Shown: positions 33,687-44,316, counted from the stretch's first letter. The stretch: 64,000 nucleotides of DNA from Adiantum capillus-veneris (GCA_014529385.2 CM043966.1:42571537-42635536); one strand, 5' to 3'. Made by a program: numbers and translations. The notes: generated by a model from the letters alone, not told the origin.

Positions 33687-34742
33687 AGCCTTATCACATC
33701 AGGATAAGGTCATCTCAAGATCAAAGAAAGTAGGCTAGAGGCATAAATACCCCTAGCCAGGTTTGGGGGGGCTATGATCCGAGCCTATCACAAATTTTTG
33801 TTTATTATATTTTGTTGGTTTTCCTTGCTTCTAGAGGTTTACAATAAAAGAAAGAGTGAGAACAACCTCTTGGAAAAATTTTAAAAAAATGATTTGATAG
33901 GAATTTTTTCTTGACTAGTTCACCGGAGGTGAAAGGTAGAGGGAGAACCCAGTGGTAAAGGGAAGGGAAAATATGTAAATGTGAAAAGAAAAGATATGAT
34001 GTGGTTGTGGAGCCATGCACCCATGATTCAAGGGTCATGAGTGGCTCATATCATCATGGCTTTGGATCCATATGATGATTCAAACAAATGGGACCCAAGT
34101 GGAAGACTTGGTAAAGGAAGGAACCAGACACATGATTTTGCTGAATTTTTAAAAAATACTTCCACTCCGATCCAAGAAACGTTGTCTTCATCAAAGTTGT
34201 AGCTGATGAGCTGGAGATTTTGGCCATATTTGTTTTATAATTTTTGCATCTACGGTCTAGGAGATATGGCCAAAATGGCGGACGCCATTTTTTTCAACTG
34301 TGGTGGAGACCACCCCCTCTACCTTTACACACACACACCCTTCCTTTTCCACATTGAGACCTTCTCTAAAAATCAGCCATTAGTCTTCTCACCCTCCTCT
34401 CCTTCCTCCTCTCTCTCAAGCTCAAAAACCCATCAAAATTCCTCTTCTAATCACCTCTCAAGTCATGCTTAATCTTGTTGTAATTCATAAGTTCTCATTC
34501 AACCCCTTTCTATTATTACTAGATATGTATTGATTTTATGTAGATTCTTTACATTTTAAAATAAGGAAGCTCTTGGACTCAAGCTATGGAGGAAGGAGTG
34601 AAGACAACACAAGTGATGATGGAGCTAATTGGTCAACAAATCACTTGGAAGGAGCTTCTTCATTGGTTGAATGTCCCTAATCAAGCTTCATTTGTACAAA
34701 TTACACTTTGATCTTAACCTCACTCCTAATCACTCTCTTTCC

Positions 34743-34750
34743 TATATAAA
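34743..34750 (+). promoter_or_regulatory. TATA box of LTR G
   Basis: CCTATATAAAGAGGCC fits a plant TATA box and lies in the middle of the LTR, upstream of CT-rich transcribed-looking sequence. There is no experimental or comparative support in the window. Confidence 0.5.
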
Positions 34751-35052
34751 GAGGCCTTCCCCTTTGTAATTTCAAGCCTCCCTCAGCCCCATTGAGTCTT
34801 TGTATCACTCACCATGAGCCCATAACCTCATTCATTCACTCTATTCTTGCACATTCTAGAGTGCAAATTGTTTCATGCTAGTAACCTCTCCTCCTCTTAC
34901 TTATGTTAATTAAGATAAATCTTTTATATATGTGTGAGAGTGCTTGATGTGATCTTGGCTAATCCTTGAGTGGTTGTTTGGTAATTGTGTTGGGAGTGTT
35001 TGAAGTCATCCATTCCTTGTACACGCACTAAGGTTAATGCTCCATTCATAGT

Positions 35053-35054
<2 letters not shown>

Positions 35055-35131
<77 letters not shown>
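35055..35131. repeat. (TC)n microsatellite in LTR G
   Basis: This is about 75 bases of TC dinucleotides with two G interruptions near the end. The position, about 95-170 bases from the LTR 3' end, resembles that of the (GA)n/(TC)n tract in the LTRs of F. Confidence 0.95.
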
Positions 35132-35226
35132 GTAGCGGTCCTAGGCCACGCTTCCAAGACTAGGTGGTGCCCTTATCTCATTTCCCTTGTGGCGCAATGG
35201 AGTTTGTTTTGGTGTAGAGGCCGCCA

Positions 35227-35779
35227 TTCCAAATTTCCTTCGTCACCATGTAGCTATGCACTTTCAAAACTCTGCCAGGCAATGATGGTCTAGCCTATGG
35301 AAAAACGGTGAAGGTCCACGAACATGGAAATCTTTAAGAGCTTCCATTATGAAGCAGTTTTTGGCCACCGATGCCAAAGACAAAGTGCTCACCGAATGGT
35401 GGAGCTTGAAGCTCTCTCCCTTCGAATCCATTCACAAATATATAGATAAGTTTTGGGACCTACATCTCAATGCCACTGTGTTCAAAAATATGGATTTTGG
35501 ACAACAAAAGCAACAATTTTGTGCGGGCTTCACTGAAGACCACGCACCATATCCGTGGTTATACACCATACTATGGTGGCTTCTCGAATCAATTTCCAAA
35601 TAGGGGCTAAAAGAAATTCTAAGCCCACGGAAAACAAGGGTTCCAATGAGCCTAAGGGAAAGGACAATGTCCAAAAGTCTCCTAAGGGCAATTCCAACAA
35701 AGCTAAGGATAAGGGAGTTTACAAAGGCAAAAACAAACTTTCTCCTGAAGAGCTTGAGAGTTATCGCAAGGATAGCCGA
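35227..35779 (+). pseudogene. gag of chromovirus-like element C, left part
   Basis: The sequence aligns with the H gag near 61320-61920: MHFQNSARQ followed by WSSLWKNGEGPRTWKSL, MKQFLATDAKDKVLTEWW, IHKYIDKFWDLHLNATVF, and the basic stretch KLSPEELESYRKDSR. Frames alternate at several points. It stops at the insertion site of element F, exactly at the start of the zinc-knuckle codons, and resumes at 47064. Nothing of C lies left of about 35227 because G's LTR ends there. Confidence 0.75.
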
Positions 35780-36038
35780 TGAGGCGGTCCGGGGCGGGCA
35801 ACAAGAAGAGCAACCTCTAGACACCCTTCAAGGCTCCCGTGCTGCTCAATGGGGCTGGGGCACAACACAACACAAACCAAAACAACAAACCCACAGCCAA
35901 ATCCCAACTACACAAGGGGCACCACTTAGTTTAAGAGCGAACTAGGATGCAAAAGAGGAGAATCGTTAGAGCAATCCACAAACAAGCAAGGAATTTACAC
36001 TAACCCTAACACCAATGGAACACTCTCACACACTAAAA

Positions 36039-36094
<56 letters not shown>

Positions 36095-38468
36095 CTCGGG
36101 TTGCTTTGAAACGTATCGGCAATGATCAATCAAACACAACTATATATTTAAGAAAGAGAGAGAAAGGGGGAGGGGGTGCTTGTTGCATTAATACCTTCTT
36201 ACAAATCTGTCATGACAAATCAAAGTGAAATTAGTATTTGTTCAACATATCTTGCGTAAATTTCACCACAACACATCACAAGAAAAGCCACCCCAATCAC
36301 TGTCTTAAAGCCAGGGGAGTCCTCTCCACCCTGTCGCCCTCTTACAGTATGTGGGATTTATGGCTAGATTGATGACAACACCAGAGACAAGCTATCAAGA
36401 ACTTAACAAAAAACACCAAGACACTTACGCATCATTGTTGTCCATTACTTCACGTTGGAAGGGAGACAAAATATCCAAGCTTAGTCCAAATCCACCCTCC
36501 TTGATTCAGCAAATGTTGGGCTTACACTAGTAGGAGAAATGATAGATTTCCTACTCTCAATTGAATGATCACTCTCTCTCTTACAATGGCATAGAGGTCC
36601 CTTGCTAATCCCCTATTACAACAAATGCACATGCATAAGACAATGAGCTTCCACTCAAGAGCTCCTTCTAGAGAGGTTGAGCTTGGCTTCTCAAGCTATA
36701 GCATAGTGCTCTTGCTTATGGTTCCCCCCTTTTGTGCTAGCTACACCCTCCTTTTATAGCAATTTTGAAGGCTAGGGTTACTCCTCTAACCATGGTTGGG
36801 TTAGATTTTTAGCAATTTATCTAATTTCTTTTGCTTGGAATTATCAAGAAGTTGGTGGGGAAAGAGAGAGGAGAGAAATGGAGGTGATAGGACTTTTCAT
36901 AGTGGGTTAGTGTTAGTAGAGTTAGTATTAATTTACAAATGGAATTGGATATTTACAATGGGAGTATCCATGTAGGATACAAATAAGGAAGAAAAACTCT
37001 TAAGAGGTAAGAAAAGGTGGATTTCTTACAAGGTTGATGCTCCAAGTGTTTTGAGTAGGGCCGATTTTGACGCTTGTTGACGGTGCACTAGCTTTGACGG
37101 TACATTTTTTCTCCACTCTTGACCTTCCTTGAGAGACAAGGTAATTGAAGCTGAGTAATCAACCACCATGATGCTGTCTTTTAAGAGAAGAGGCTGAATT
37201 TTGTGGTTTTTTTGATAGATATGGGTAATTTGGAGGAGGAAAAATGAGACTAGGTGGTCAATTTTGGAATGGAATTGTGTGTGGGAGGTATGAGTTCACC
37301 ATGGTTTCTCTTATTCTTCAAGGTTGAGGAGAAGGTGAGTAGGGTGCAGAGAGGAGTGGTGAGAGAGGTGGGGATGATGAGTGGAGAAGTGTGTGTGAAA
37401 GAGGAAAATGATAAAGTGGAAGAGAGAGTGTGGCTGCATAGCATGGGAAAACTGGGGTCCACTAATAAAATCATAGCTCACAACTCATAGCTCAAAAAAA
37501 TATGAAAAACTTTGAGGCAAAAGTTCAGCCCACGAGCTACAACTTTTGTTTGTATCACCTTTTCAAATTCGGAGAGCAAGTGAACTTTAAAAATTCAGCA
37601 AAACCGATCGTTTTTTTCCACTGCACAAGGTCCTTGTGGGGTCCTTCTTTGGATGATTCTTTTGAATACCTCCAAGAGTGAGCCCTCCATAGTGCATGTA
37701 TGCATGCCACCTACCCTTGACCTTATTTGGTAGGTCTATAATTGAAGATATTGTTGAGATCATGATATAAGTGAATAGTACAACTAAGAAAATCAAATAT
37801 TGAGGGGTCTAAAAAATATGTACATGTCAAATATAAATAATATAAGTGGAAAAATATAAAGGGGTCAAAATAAATCTCTCTCATTATAAGTCTACCATAA
37901 AAAGATGAATATTTTTGGTGGTCTAATTTATGAGAGTAATAGAGAATATATGTAGGAAGGAAAAAATCACAATAGTGAAAAAAATATACACATAAATAGA
38001 ACTAGTTTTTTTGGATTTTTGTTGGGGTGGAGTTACACCAAATATAAGAGAAGCTTACATGAAAATATTTCTATATGGAATAAAGAGTATGAAAAATGGT
38101 AAGAAAAAATTGTGGTAATGGTGAGGCAATGTACAGAGCATAAATAGCACACACCTAGGTAGAAATATTTAAATAAATACCAAAATAATTATGAAAAAAT
38201 ATTTTATTTAGGCCCTATATACAAAGAAATATTTACACACAAAGAGGCCATAATATACTTTTATTGTTTTATTTTTTTTTATTCTTTTGGCTCAACTAGC
38301 CCAATGACTAGCTAATTGAGGGTTTTTAAAGAAGATATGGGAAAAGTCCCGTGAGTCACGCACGCCTATATATAGTGAAATGGTAGGGATAGCCACAGTG
38401 TTTGGGTGATTTTGGTAGGGTGAGGTAACTCACTGTGACAATTACAAAGAGCCGAAAAACGGCTATCA
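35780..38468 (-). repeat. 3' LTR of element F
   Basis: This 2689-bp direct repeat partners 44393-47063 (2671 bp). The net 18-base length difference equals the difference in the (GA)n tract (about 51 bases at 36042-36092, about 33 bases at 44655-44687). A TATA-like CTATATATAG lies at 38367-38376. The ORFs inside the LTR are the same in both copies because of the repeat and have no known product. Confidence 0.93.
36042..36092. repeat. (GA)n microsatellite in 3' LTR of F
   Basis: About 51 bases of GA dinucleotides, against about 33 in the other LTR. The two were identical at insertion, so the difference arose afterwards. Confidence 0.95.
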
Positions 38469-38484
38469 TTAGCCCTCCCCCTGG
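38469..38484 (-). other. Polypurine tract of element F
   Basis: On the minus strand CCAGGGGGAGGGCTAA directly precedes the LTR start TGATAGCC. It is the plus-strand priming site and its position next to the 3' LTR is as expected. Confidence 0.8.
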
Positions 38485-38496
38485 ATGATGGTATAT

Positions 38497-41400
38497 TCAT
38501 GTACCATCATAGAGCATCTTTTCCAAAGAGAGTGCTTCAGAGTCCTTGACGAGATCTTTATTGTTTGGCCCCTCAGAATTTTGGCTAGAGTTACACTCAT
38601 GCTTCATGTAACAATACTTACATGAGACAATGGCCTTTTGACAGATCTTTGGTAGATCCTTTGGTAGAATGCGACTCAAATAGTGCTTCAAGCGATACCC
38701 GTTTACTTTCCTGGAGTGCTCTTTACCATTCAAGTCCATAAGCTGATAGTAACTTGAATTGAAATACTTCTTGACTATGTATGGCCCTTGCCATCTTGTT
38801 TCAAATTTGGCATCAAAACGATTATGGAGTCGATTGTCATACCTTAGCACAAGATCTCCTTCATTGATGCCTTTGTCCTTCAGTTTCTTGTCAAGCTTCT
38901 CCTTTGTCTGTGTGGTGTTCCTCTTATAGTACTCGTATGCTGCTTCTCTTTTCCACTCAAGCTCAGCTAAGGTAAGCAGTCGATCCATCCATACCTCTTG
39001 ATCATCTTGTGCTCCTTTGCCATGAAGTCGCATTGTTGGAATGTTGAGCTCGATAGGCTGCAAAGCCTCTTGACCATAGACCAAGTGAAATGGTGTGAAC
39101 TCCGTGGCTTCCCTATATGTGGTTCGATATGCCCACAAGGCACCATCCAAGAAGTCATCCCACAACTTTGTCTTGTTTTTCACCATCTTTCTAATGATGC
39201 CTGCAATGACACCATTAGCTTTTTCTACCAAACCATTTGATTGGGGATAGTAGGGTGTACTGTGACGATGTAGAATGTGAAGTTCTTCACAGACTTCTGT
39301 GAGCAATCCCTTTCTAAACCCTGGACCATTATCAGAAACAATCTCCAAAGGTGTGCCAAATCTACAACAAATGTGAGTGTAGACGAATTTGCTCACTGTC
39401 TTCTCATTTACCTTTGCCACACTTTGTGCTTCCACCCACCTAGTCATATAGTCTACAGCCACTAGAATGTAGAGTTTACCATTTTTTGTCCTAGGCAGAG
39501 GACCCATAGCATCAATGCCCCACTTTTCAAACGGTCCATTTGCAAGCACGATTTGCCTTGGACCATAAATCAATCTTCTATTCCCATTTACCTGACAATT
39601 GTGACAACTTTTACACCAATGTTGGACATCCACATGCAGACTTGGCCAAACATACCCTGCAAGCAAAATCTTCTTCACAGTTAATTCTTGGGCAAAATGA
39701 CCACCACATGCTTCTTCATGCAAACCTTTTAGAATGGTTGGAATTTCCTCAATAGTTGGTACTCTTCTGCATACTTGATCCCTCCCTCTTTGATAGAGGG
39801 AGCCTTCTAGGAAGAGATATGCGCTTACCTTCTTCATGAGTCTCCTCTTCTGAGCCTTCGTGAAGTCTTGTGGAAACTTGCCCTCCAAAATGTAGCTAAT
39901 AATGGGAGTCAATGACTCCAATCCCTGGTATCTCGGTTGCTTGACAGTTGCTGCCACCATGATGACCTGCACTTCTTTCTCAACACATGTAACTACTTGT
40001 TGTGCAAGTAAATCGGCATCTTCATTTTGTTTCCTAGGAATATGATATAGTTGCACTTCTTCAAATTGATTAAACAATCTACGAATGGCATGAAATTTTG
40101 TCCGTAAGCTTTCATTCTTGCATGCCCAAATGCCTAAAATCTGTTTAACAATGAGAAGTGCATCTCCCTTTACCATGAGGCGTTGTATCCCTTGGCCAAT
40201 GCACATCTTCAAACCATGAATTAGTGTGTCGTATTCTACTTCATTGTTGCTAGATGAACTTGGTAGATTGAACTTCTCTTTCATGACCACCTCTCCACTT
40301 GGGTTGAGCAACACTAGCCCTCCCCCTGCTTTTCCTGTGGCTCGACGAAAAGCTCCATCAAAGAACAAGGTAAAAGCATTAGGAATACTTTTTGGTGGCG
40401 GTAATGGTAGGGTCTTTACTTCAGGCACCTTAATCTCCTTTTCATGCACCCTATAAGTGAGAATCCCTGCCAATTGTGCACGCACACTATCTTCTACCTT
40501 GAAAGAGTATTGAAACTCTTGCAACTCCATAATCCACTTTGAGATCCTAGTACTAAGATTCATTTGAGATGACACCCAAGGGAACAAATTCTCTGCGGTG
40601 AGAATTACAAAAGGTTTTGGGAGCAAGTAGGATCTAAACTTCCTTATCGCAAACATGAAAGAAAGCATCATGAGTTCTGCTTCTTTGTAGTCTCTCTCCA
40701 AAGCATTCATGACTCTACTAGCAAAGTAGATGGGTCGCATCCTTGTACTGTGGGGATCTTGTTGTAGCAACACAGCACGAATTGTTTCCCTTCCAACACT
40801 AGAGCTAACAAAGAATGTGTACTCCCAACAAGGAGGCATGAGTGTTGGTAGCTCTGACAAAATGACTTTAATGTTACAAAAATACTCTTCAAGCTCATCA
40901 GACCATGCAAATTCTACTTGTTGTGTCAACTTTTGCAAAGGATGAAGCAACTCCGAAGCTAAGTGAATAAAGAGTGACATATACTTCACTTTTTGAATGA
41001 ATGATATGACCTCTTTGAGATTCTTGGGTGAGGGGAGCTCAATAAGAGCCTTTGCCTTTGAAGGATCCACCTCAATGCCTTTATAGGAAACCTTGTGACC
41101 AAGCAAGATCACTTCATCCTCAGCTATGTGACACTTGTCGGGGTTGAGTTGACCTCCCATGTCATAGAGCTTCTTTAAACCTTCTTCTACCCTTTGTAGA
41201 TGCAATGATTTTGAGCTATAAATGCAAAAATCATCAATAAAAACCCTAATGGACTTTCCAAAGAATGCTTGAAACACCATGTTCATGAAGCGTTGGAAAG
41301 TTGCAGGAGCATTTGTCAGGCCAAATGGCATGACTCTAAAAGCATAACAACCCCAAGGAGTGATAAAGGTTGTTTTCAATTGATCCTCCAATGCGATACC

Positions 41401-43779
41401 TGTTTGAAGGTAACCCGAGTAGCCATCGCACACGGTGTACTTCTCATGACCAGCTACCTCATTTAGTATCTCATCCTGGAATGGGAGGGGAAAGTGATCT
41501 CTTTTTGTTGCCTCATTGAGGGGACGGTAATCCACACACACCCTCCACTTGCCATTTTTCTTAGGAGTGACAACAACAGGAGAGACCCACTCTGCATTCT
41601 CCAATGGATAAATGAAACCTGCTGCTAGAAGCTTTCTTACCTCCTTGAGTAGAGCCTGTTCCTTTATAACTCCTAGCCTTCGTAGCTTTTGAGCTTTAGG
41701 TGTGGCCTCAGGCTTTAACTCAATCTTGTGTTGCACAACATCTACCCCACGCACGTCGGTGTAGTCTTTAGCAAAAAGCCTAGGAAACTTCCTTAGCACA
41801 CATTTGAACTCCTCTCTTTCATCCTTTGTAAGTGTTATTGATAGCATACCTTCCAGCATCCCTTCATCTTCCACCTTTTGGTTTTCTTGGGAACCTACCT
41901 CTTCCAAACCTCGAGAAGAGGTCTCCTGGTTGTTTGGCTTAAACCTTACCCCCATGACTTCGATGGAAGACTCCTCCTCAGTAATGCTGCCGCTACTTTC
42001 TTCTTCTGAAGTGCTATCGGTCCAACCTTCTTCCGTCTCACTTTGAGATGATTCTTCATGGAGCTCCTCTTGGCGTTGCTCCTTCATGTCAAAGACAACC
42101 TTCTTATGATTTTCATTCCTGCAAATTAATTTCCCACTCTCCCAATCCTGCAAAGCTTGCATTTTCATTAGCCATGGTCTTCCTAGGATAAATGGATAAC
42201 CACTTCCCTTGGTCGACATAACATAAAAATTCACCGCTTTCTTAATGCCAAAGGCCTCTACAAAGACATTTTTACAAATGCCTACACACCTAGCCTTGCT
42301 ATTGTTTGCCATCTTGACTTTGATTTCAGGTGTCTCATGGATGTGCATGCCTAGTCTTTGCATGAGCCCTTCTGTCATGATGCAAATTTGTGCACCCCCA
42401 TCCACTAGACCTTTCCTAACCAATCTTCCTTTTATGTAACAATCTAGCACAGGTGTAATATCCTCGTTCATTTCAGCATGTGCAATTTTTACAACAGGAA
42501 AACTCTCTTTTACCTTTCTCCTAGTGCTAACTGCCTTTGTTAAATCCCTCCTAACTTGTGGGCATAATGCAAGAAACTGAGGCCATGAGATATCAGGACC
42601 CTTACCTCGCATGTCTTCCAACAGGTTGTATGGAGCCATACCATGTCCAAGAGGGAAGTCTTGGAGACTGATACGACGTCGAGTCCTCTTAGCTTCCTTG
42701 GTCTCCTTTGCCTTCTTGCCTTGTTCATGGTCACTCTGTGATGGGACACCCTCTTTCTCTTTACCTTTTCCTCGGCCACACTTAATGCCATTTGCTTCCA
42801 TGTCAACCGAGTCATTTGAGTTTGTCACCTCTACCACATGCACATTTGGATCTGGCAAAGTTGGAACTCCTTCTACCCCTTGTGGATGTGGTCTTGGTCC
42901 ATTTGGCCTTTGTAGAAGCCTTGGTTGTTGACCAGTTCCTTCACCTGCATTCATCACTGGGTAATTCAAGTTAGGTCTCCCTGGCTCCCCACGGGGCCAA
43001 GGACAATTATACATCCCATGTCCAGACTCCTCGCAATTCCAACATTGCAAGACTCTCCTAGGTCGTGGATCTCGCTCTTCAGACTTCTTTGCTTGTCCCT
43101 TTGGACCTACAGCTTGTGCAAGGTGAATTGACAGGCTGCTTAAAGATTCGTTTAACTTCTCAATTACTTCCGCCGTTACCTCAGGAAGCTCCCTCGATGT
43201 TGATGCTTGTGACTTACCTTTGGGTCTAAGACCTTCTATTGGAACCTCTCCCCTTAAGCACTTGAGTTTCCTATATTTCTCAGCAGCCCTAGTTTCAGCT
43301 GCATCAAAGGTAGCAGGTGCACCCGCCTCAACTTTTACCTTAAGGTTAGGAAAGAGTCCGGCTATGAACCTCTCCTTCTTTAGAAATTCTGCACCATCAC
43401 CAGGGTTAGCAACATTTCGTATCCATAGAGCCCAAAGACGTAGAAACTCTTGCTTGTACAAGTAGTAGTCATCTAAGTCTTTTTGCTTATGAGAAACAAT
43501 GTCTTGCCATAATTTTTGAGTGTTTTGGGGATCAAAGAAGTATTTCTTGAAACGATTCAAAACTTCTGTGTAATTCCCCTTAACTTCCTCAGGCAAAGAG
43601 TCAAACCAAGTGCTAGCATCTTTCCTAAGGACCACCTCAAACATTTCTACACGTTCTTGATCAGTTATTATCCTCTTGATACGGCAAGACATCTTGAAAT
43701 TCGCTAAAAATAATTCTGCATCCTCTCCAGGCTCTCCAAAGAAAAGAGGATACCCAGACATTTGGCGTTGGCTTTCCAT
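38497..43779 (-). CDS. Intact gag-pol polyprotein of element F (1760 aa)
   Basis: The ATG is at 43777-43779. Domains in order: Gag about 8-170; zinc knuckle 246-259 (CWNCEESGHGMYNC); protease with LVDGGAQICIM (Asp460; DGG in place of DTG is common in Tat-type elements) and PFILGRPWL; RT about 690-870 with MPFGLTNAPATF and catalytic Asp849-Asp850 (FIDDFCIYSS); native RNase H about 985-1090 lacking its first Asp (FFVSSSVGRET); second RNase H about 1135-1262 with Asp1141, Glu1182, Asp1206 and Asp1256; integrase zinc finger His1354/His1361/Cys1392/Cys1395; DDE core Asp1423, Asp1483, Glu1519 with 35-residue spacing; GPY module about 1665-1700. No chromodomain. Gag and Pol share one frame, so processing must be by the protease. 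It should form particles and copy and integrate the element. Confidence 0.95.
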   Translation of the reverse strand: MESQRQMSGYPLFFGEPGEDAELFLANFKMSCRIKRIITDQERVEMFEVVLRKDASTWFDSLPEEVKGNYTEVLNRFKKYFFDPQNTQKLWQDIVSHKQKDLDDYYLYKQEFLRLWALWIRNVANPGDGAEFLKKERFIAGLFPNLKVKVEAGAPATFDAAETRAAEKYRKLKCLRGEVPIEGLRPKGKSQASTSRELPEVTAEVIEKLNESLSSLSIHLAQAVGPKGQAKKSEERDPRPRRVLQCWNCEESGHGMYNCPWPRGEPGRPNLNYPVMNAGEGTGQQPRLLQRPNGPRPHPQGVEGVPTLPDPNVHVVEVTNSNDSVDMEANGIKCGRGKGKEKEGVPSQSDHEQGKKAKETKEAKRTRRRISLQDFPLGHGMAPYNLLEDMRGKGPDISWPQFLALCPQVRRDLTKAVSTRRKVKESFPVVKIAHAEMNEDITPVLDCYIKGRLVRKGLVDGGAQICIMTEGLMQRLGMHIHETPEIKVKMANNSKARCVGICKNVFVEAFGIKKAVNFYVMSTKGSGYPFILGRPWLMKMQALQDWESGKLICRNENHKKVVFDMKEQRQEELHEESSQSETEEGWTDSTSEEESSGSITEEESSIEVMGVRFKPNNQETSSRGLEEVGSQENQKVEDEGMLEGMLSITLTKDEREEFKCVLRKFPRLFAKDYTDVRGVDVVQHKIELKPEATPKAQKLRRLGVIKEQALLKEVRKLLAAGFIYPLENAEWVSPVVVTPKKNGKWRVCVDYRPLNEATKRDHFPLPFQDEILNEVAGHEKYTVCDGYSGYLQTGIALEDQLKTTFITPWGCYAFRVMPFGLTNAPATFQRFMNMVFQAFFGKSIRVFIDDFCIYSSKSLHLQRVEEGLKKLYDMGGQLNPDKCHIAEDEVILLGHKVSYKGIEVDPSKAKALIELPSPKNLKEVISFIQKVKYMSLFIHLASELLHPLQKLTQQVEFAWSDELEEYFCNIKVILSELPTLMPPCWEYTFFVSSSVGRETIRAVLLQQDPHSTRMRPIYFASRVMNALERDYKEAELMMLSFMFAIRKFRSYLLPKPFVILTAENLFPWVSSQMNLSTRISKWIMELQEFQYSFKVEDSVRAQLAGILTYRVHEKEIKVPEVKTLPLPPPKSIPNAFTLFFDGAFRRATGKAGGGLVLLNPSGEVVMKEKFNLPSSSSNNEVEYDTLIHGLKMCIGQGIQRLMVKGDALLIVKQILGIWACKNESLRTKFHAIRRLFNQFEEVQLYHIPRKQNEDADLLAQQVVTCVEKEVQVIMVAATVKQPRYQGLESLTPIISYILEGKFPQDFTKAQKRRLMKKVSAYLFLEGSLYQRGRDQVCRRVPTIEEIPTILKGLHEEACGGHFAQELTVKKILLAGYVWPSLHVDVQHWCKSCHNCQVNGNRRLIYGPRQIVLANGPFEKWGIDAMGPLPRTKNGKLYILVAVDYMTRWVEAQSVAKVNEKTVSKFVYTHICCRFGTPLEIVSDNGPGFRKGLLTEVCEELHILHRHSTPYYPQSNGLVEKANGVIAGIIRKMVKNKTKLWDDFLDGALWAYRTTYREATEFTPFHLVYGQEALQPIELNIPTMRLHGKGAQDDQEVWMDRLLTLAELEWKREAAYEYYKRNTTQTKEKLDKKLKDKGINEGDLVLRYDNRLHNRFDAKFETRWQGPYIVKKYFNSSYYQLMDLNGKEHSRKVNGYRLKHYLSRILPKDLPKICQKAIVSCKYCYMKHECNSSQNSEGPNNKDLVKDSEALSLEKMLYDGT

Positions 43780-43863
43780 TGAATTGATTTCAAAGTGACA
43801 CCCGTTTTTGTTTTTCTTTCTTAAAAATATTTACACAATAATGTATCTAGCTTGCAATCTATT

Positions 43864-44082
43864 CTACAACAAAATAAAGATATTCACATCAAACGACCTA
43901 TGATAATCAATAAGAGGTAGGATGACAGGGTTTGGTGATGCGAGAATTTCTCCTACTCTTTGGACACCAAACATGAACACCATACGTTGTTGAAAATGGA
44001 GATTCCTACTAATTGCAATGTTTATTCTAATGTGTGGAGTGAAATGGAAGGGGAAAACCTCTATTCCTGGGCCATTATCCAT
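43864..44082 (-). CDS. Small ORF B of element F, unknown family
   Basis: The 72 codons start with ATG at 44080-44082, 21 bases after ORF A stops and 84 bases before gag begins. The protein carries HFQQRMVFMFGVQRVGEILA and ends FDVNIFILL. It matches small ORF B of element G (28126-28335), especially FQQR, EIL.SP.P.I.P...Y and FDV.IFILL. It also aligns weakly with ORF A of the same element. The function is not known. Position in the leader of the genomic RNA means it could be translated only by reinitiation, leaky scanning or a spliced RNA. Confidence 0.6.
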   Translation of the reverse strand: MDNGPGIEVFPFHFTPHIRINIAISRNLHFQQRMVFMFGVQRVGEILASPNPVILPLIDYHRSFDVNIFILL

Positions 44083-44103
44083 GGTCTATGCATGACCTAA
44101 TGC

Positions 44104-44316
44104 TTAAAACAAAACAAAACTATAGACGTCCAAACTAAGGTCGTACATAATAAGAGGCAAAATAAAAGGATTTACTGAAGCGTTTATCTCGGCCAACCTA
44201 AGAGGACCTAAAATTCTACGAATGACACGTTGAAATTGCAACTTAGTACTAACAATTATGTGTACCTTTTTCCTTGCAATGGGAATGAAGGGATCATACA
44301 AATTCTCGTGATTCAT
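44104..44316 (-). CDS. Small ORF A of element F, unknown family
   Basis: The 70 codons start with ATG at 44314-44316. This is the first ORF after the primer-binding site, about 55 bases downstream of it. The start MNHENLYDPFIPIARKKVHI and the segment LAEINASVNPFILPLI are nearly the same as in element G (28345-28557), although gag and pol of the two elements are clearly diverged. I know of no family. It could be a small regulatory or structural protein, or an upstream ORF that tunes gag translation. The amino-acid-level conservation favours a real peptide. Confidence 0.65.
   Translation of the reverse strand: MNHENLYDPFIPIARKKVHIIVSTKLQFQRVIRRILGPLRLAEINASVNPFILPLIMYDLSLDVYSFVLF

Larger units (their letters stand above)
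27824..35226 (+). mobile_element. Decayed Tat-like Ty3/gypsy element G
   Basis: The plus-strand order is displaced second-RNase-H segment, two small ORFs, gag, protease-RT-RNase H-second RNase H, integrase, polypurine tract, 3' LTR. There is no 5' LTR: the left end is a chimeric junction with B. Frameshifts in gag and integrase, a stop in the integrase zinc finger, and loss of a catalytic Asp make it inactive. Its 3' LTR abuts chromovirus C gag. Confidence 0.75.
33759..35226 (+). repeat. Polypurine tract and 3' LTR of element G
   Basis: AGGTTTGGGGGGGCTA (33759-33774) precedes TGATCCGAGCC at 33775, parallel to element F (CCAGGGGGAGGGCTAA then TGATAGCC). A TATA box, TATATAAA, lies at 34743-34750. 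The LTR is taken to end at GGCCGCCA (35226), because the next bases match chromovirus gag and element F also ends its LTR with CCGCCTCA. Length is about 1.45 kb. There is no second copy, so the ends are inferred. Confidence 0.55.

Noticed and set aside
34924-35157. ORFs made of alternating Arg/Glu or Ser/Leu at 34924-35293 and 53970-54222
   Set aside because: They are translations of TC/GA microsatellites.
37254-37490. ORF of 78 codons, also present at 45849-46085, which looks conserved
   Set aside because: The two copies lie in the two LTRs of element F, so identity reflects the LTR repeat and not protein conservation.
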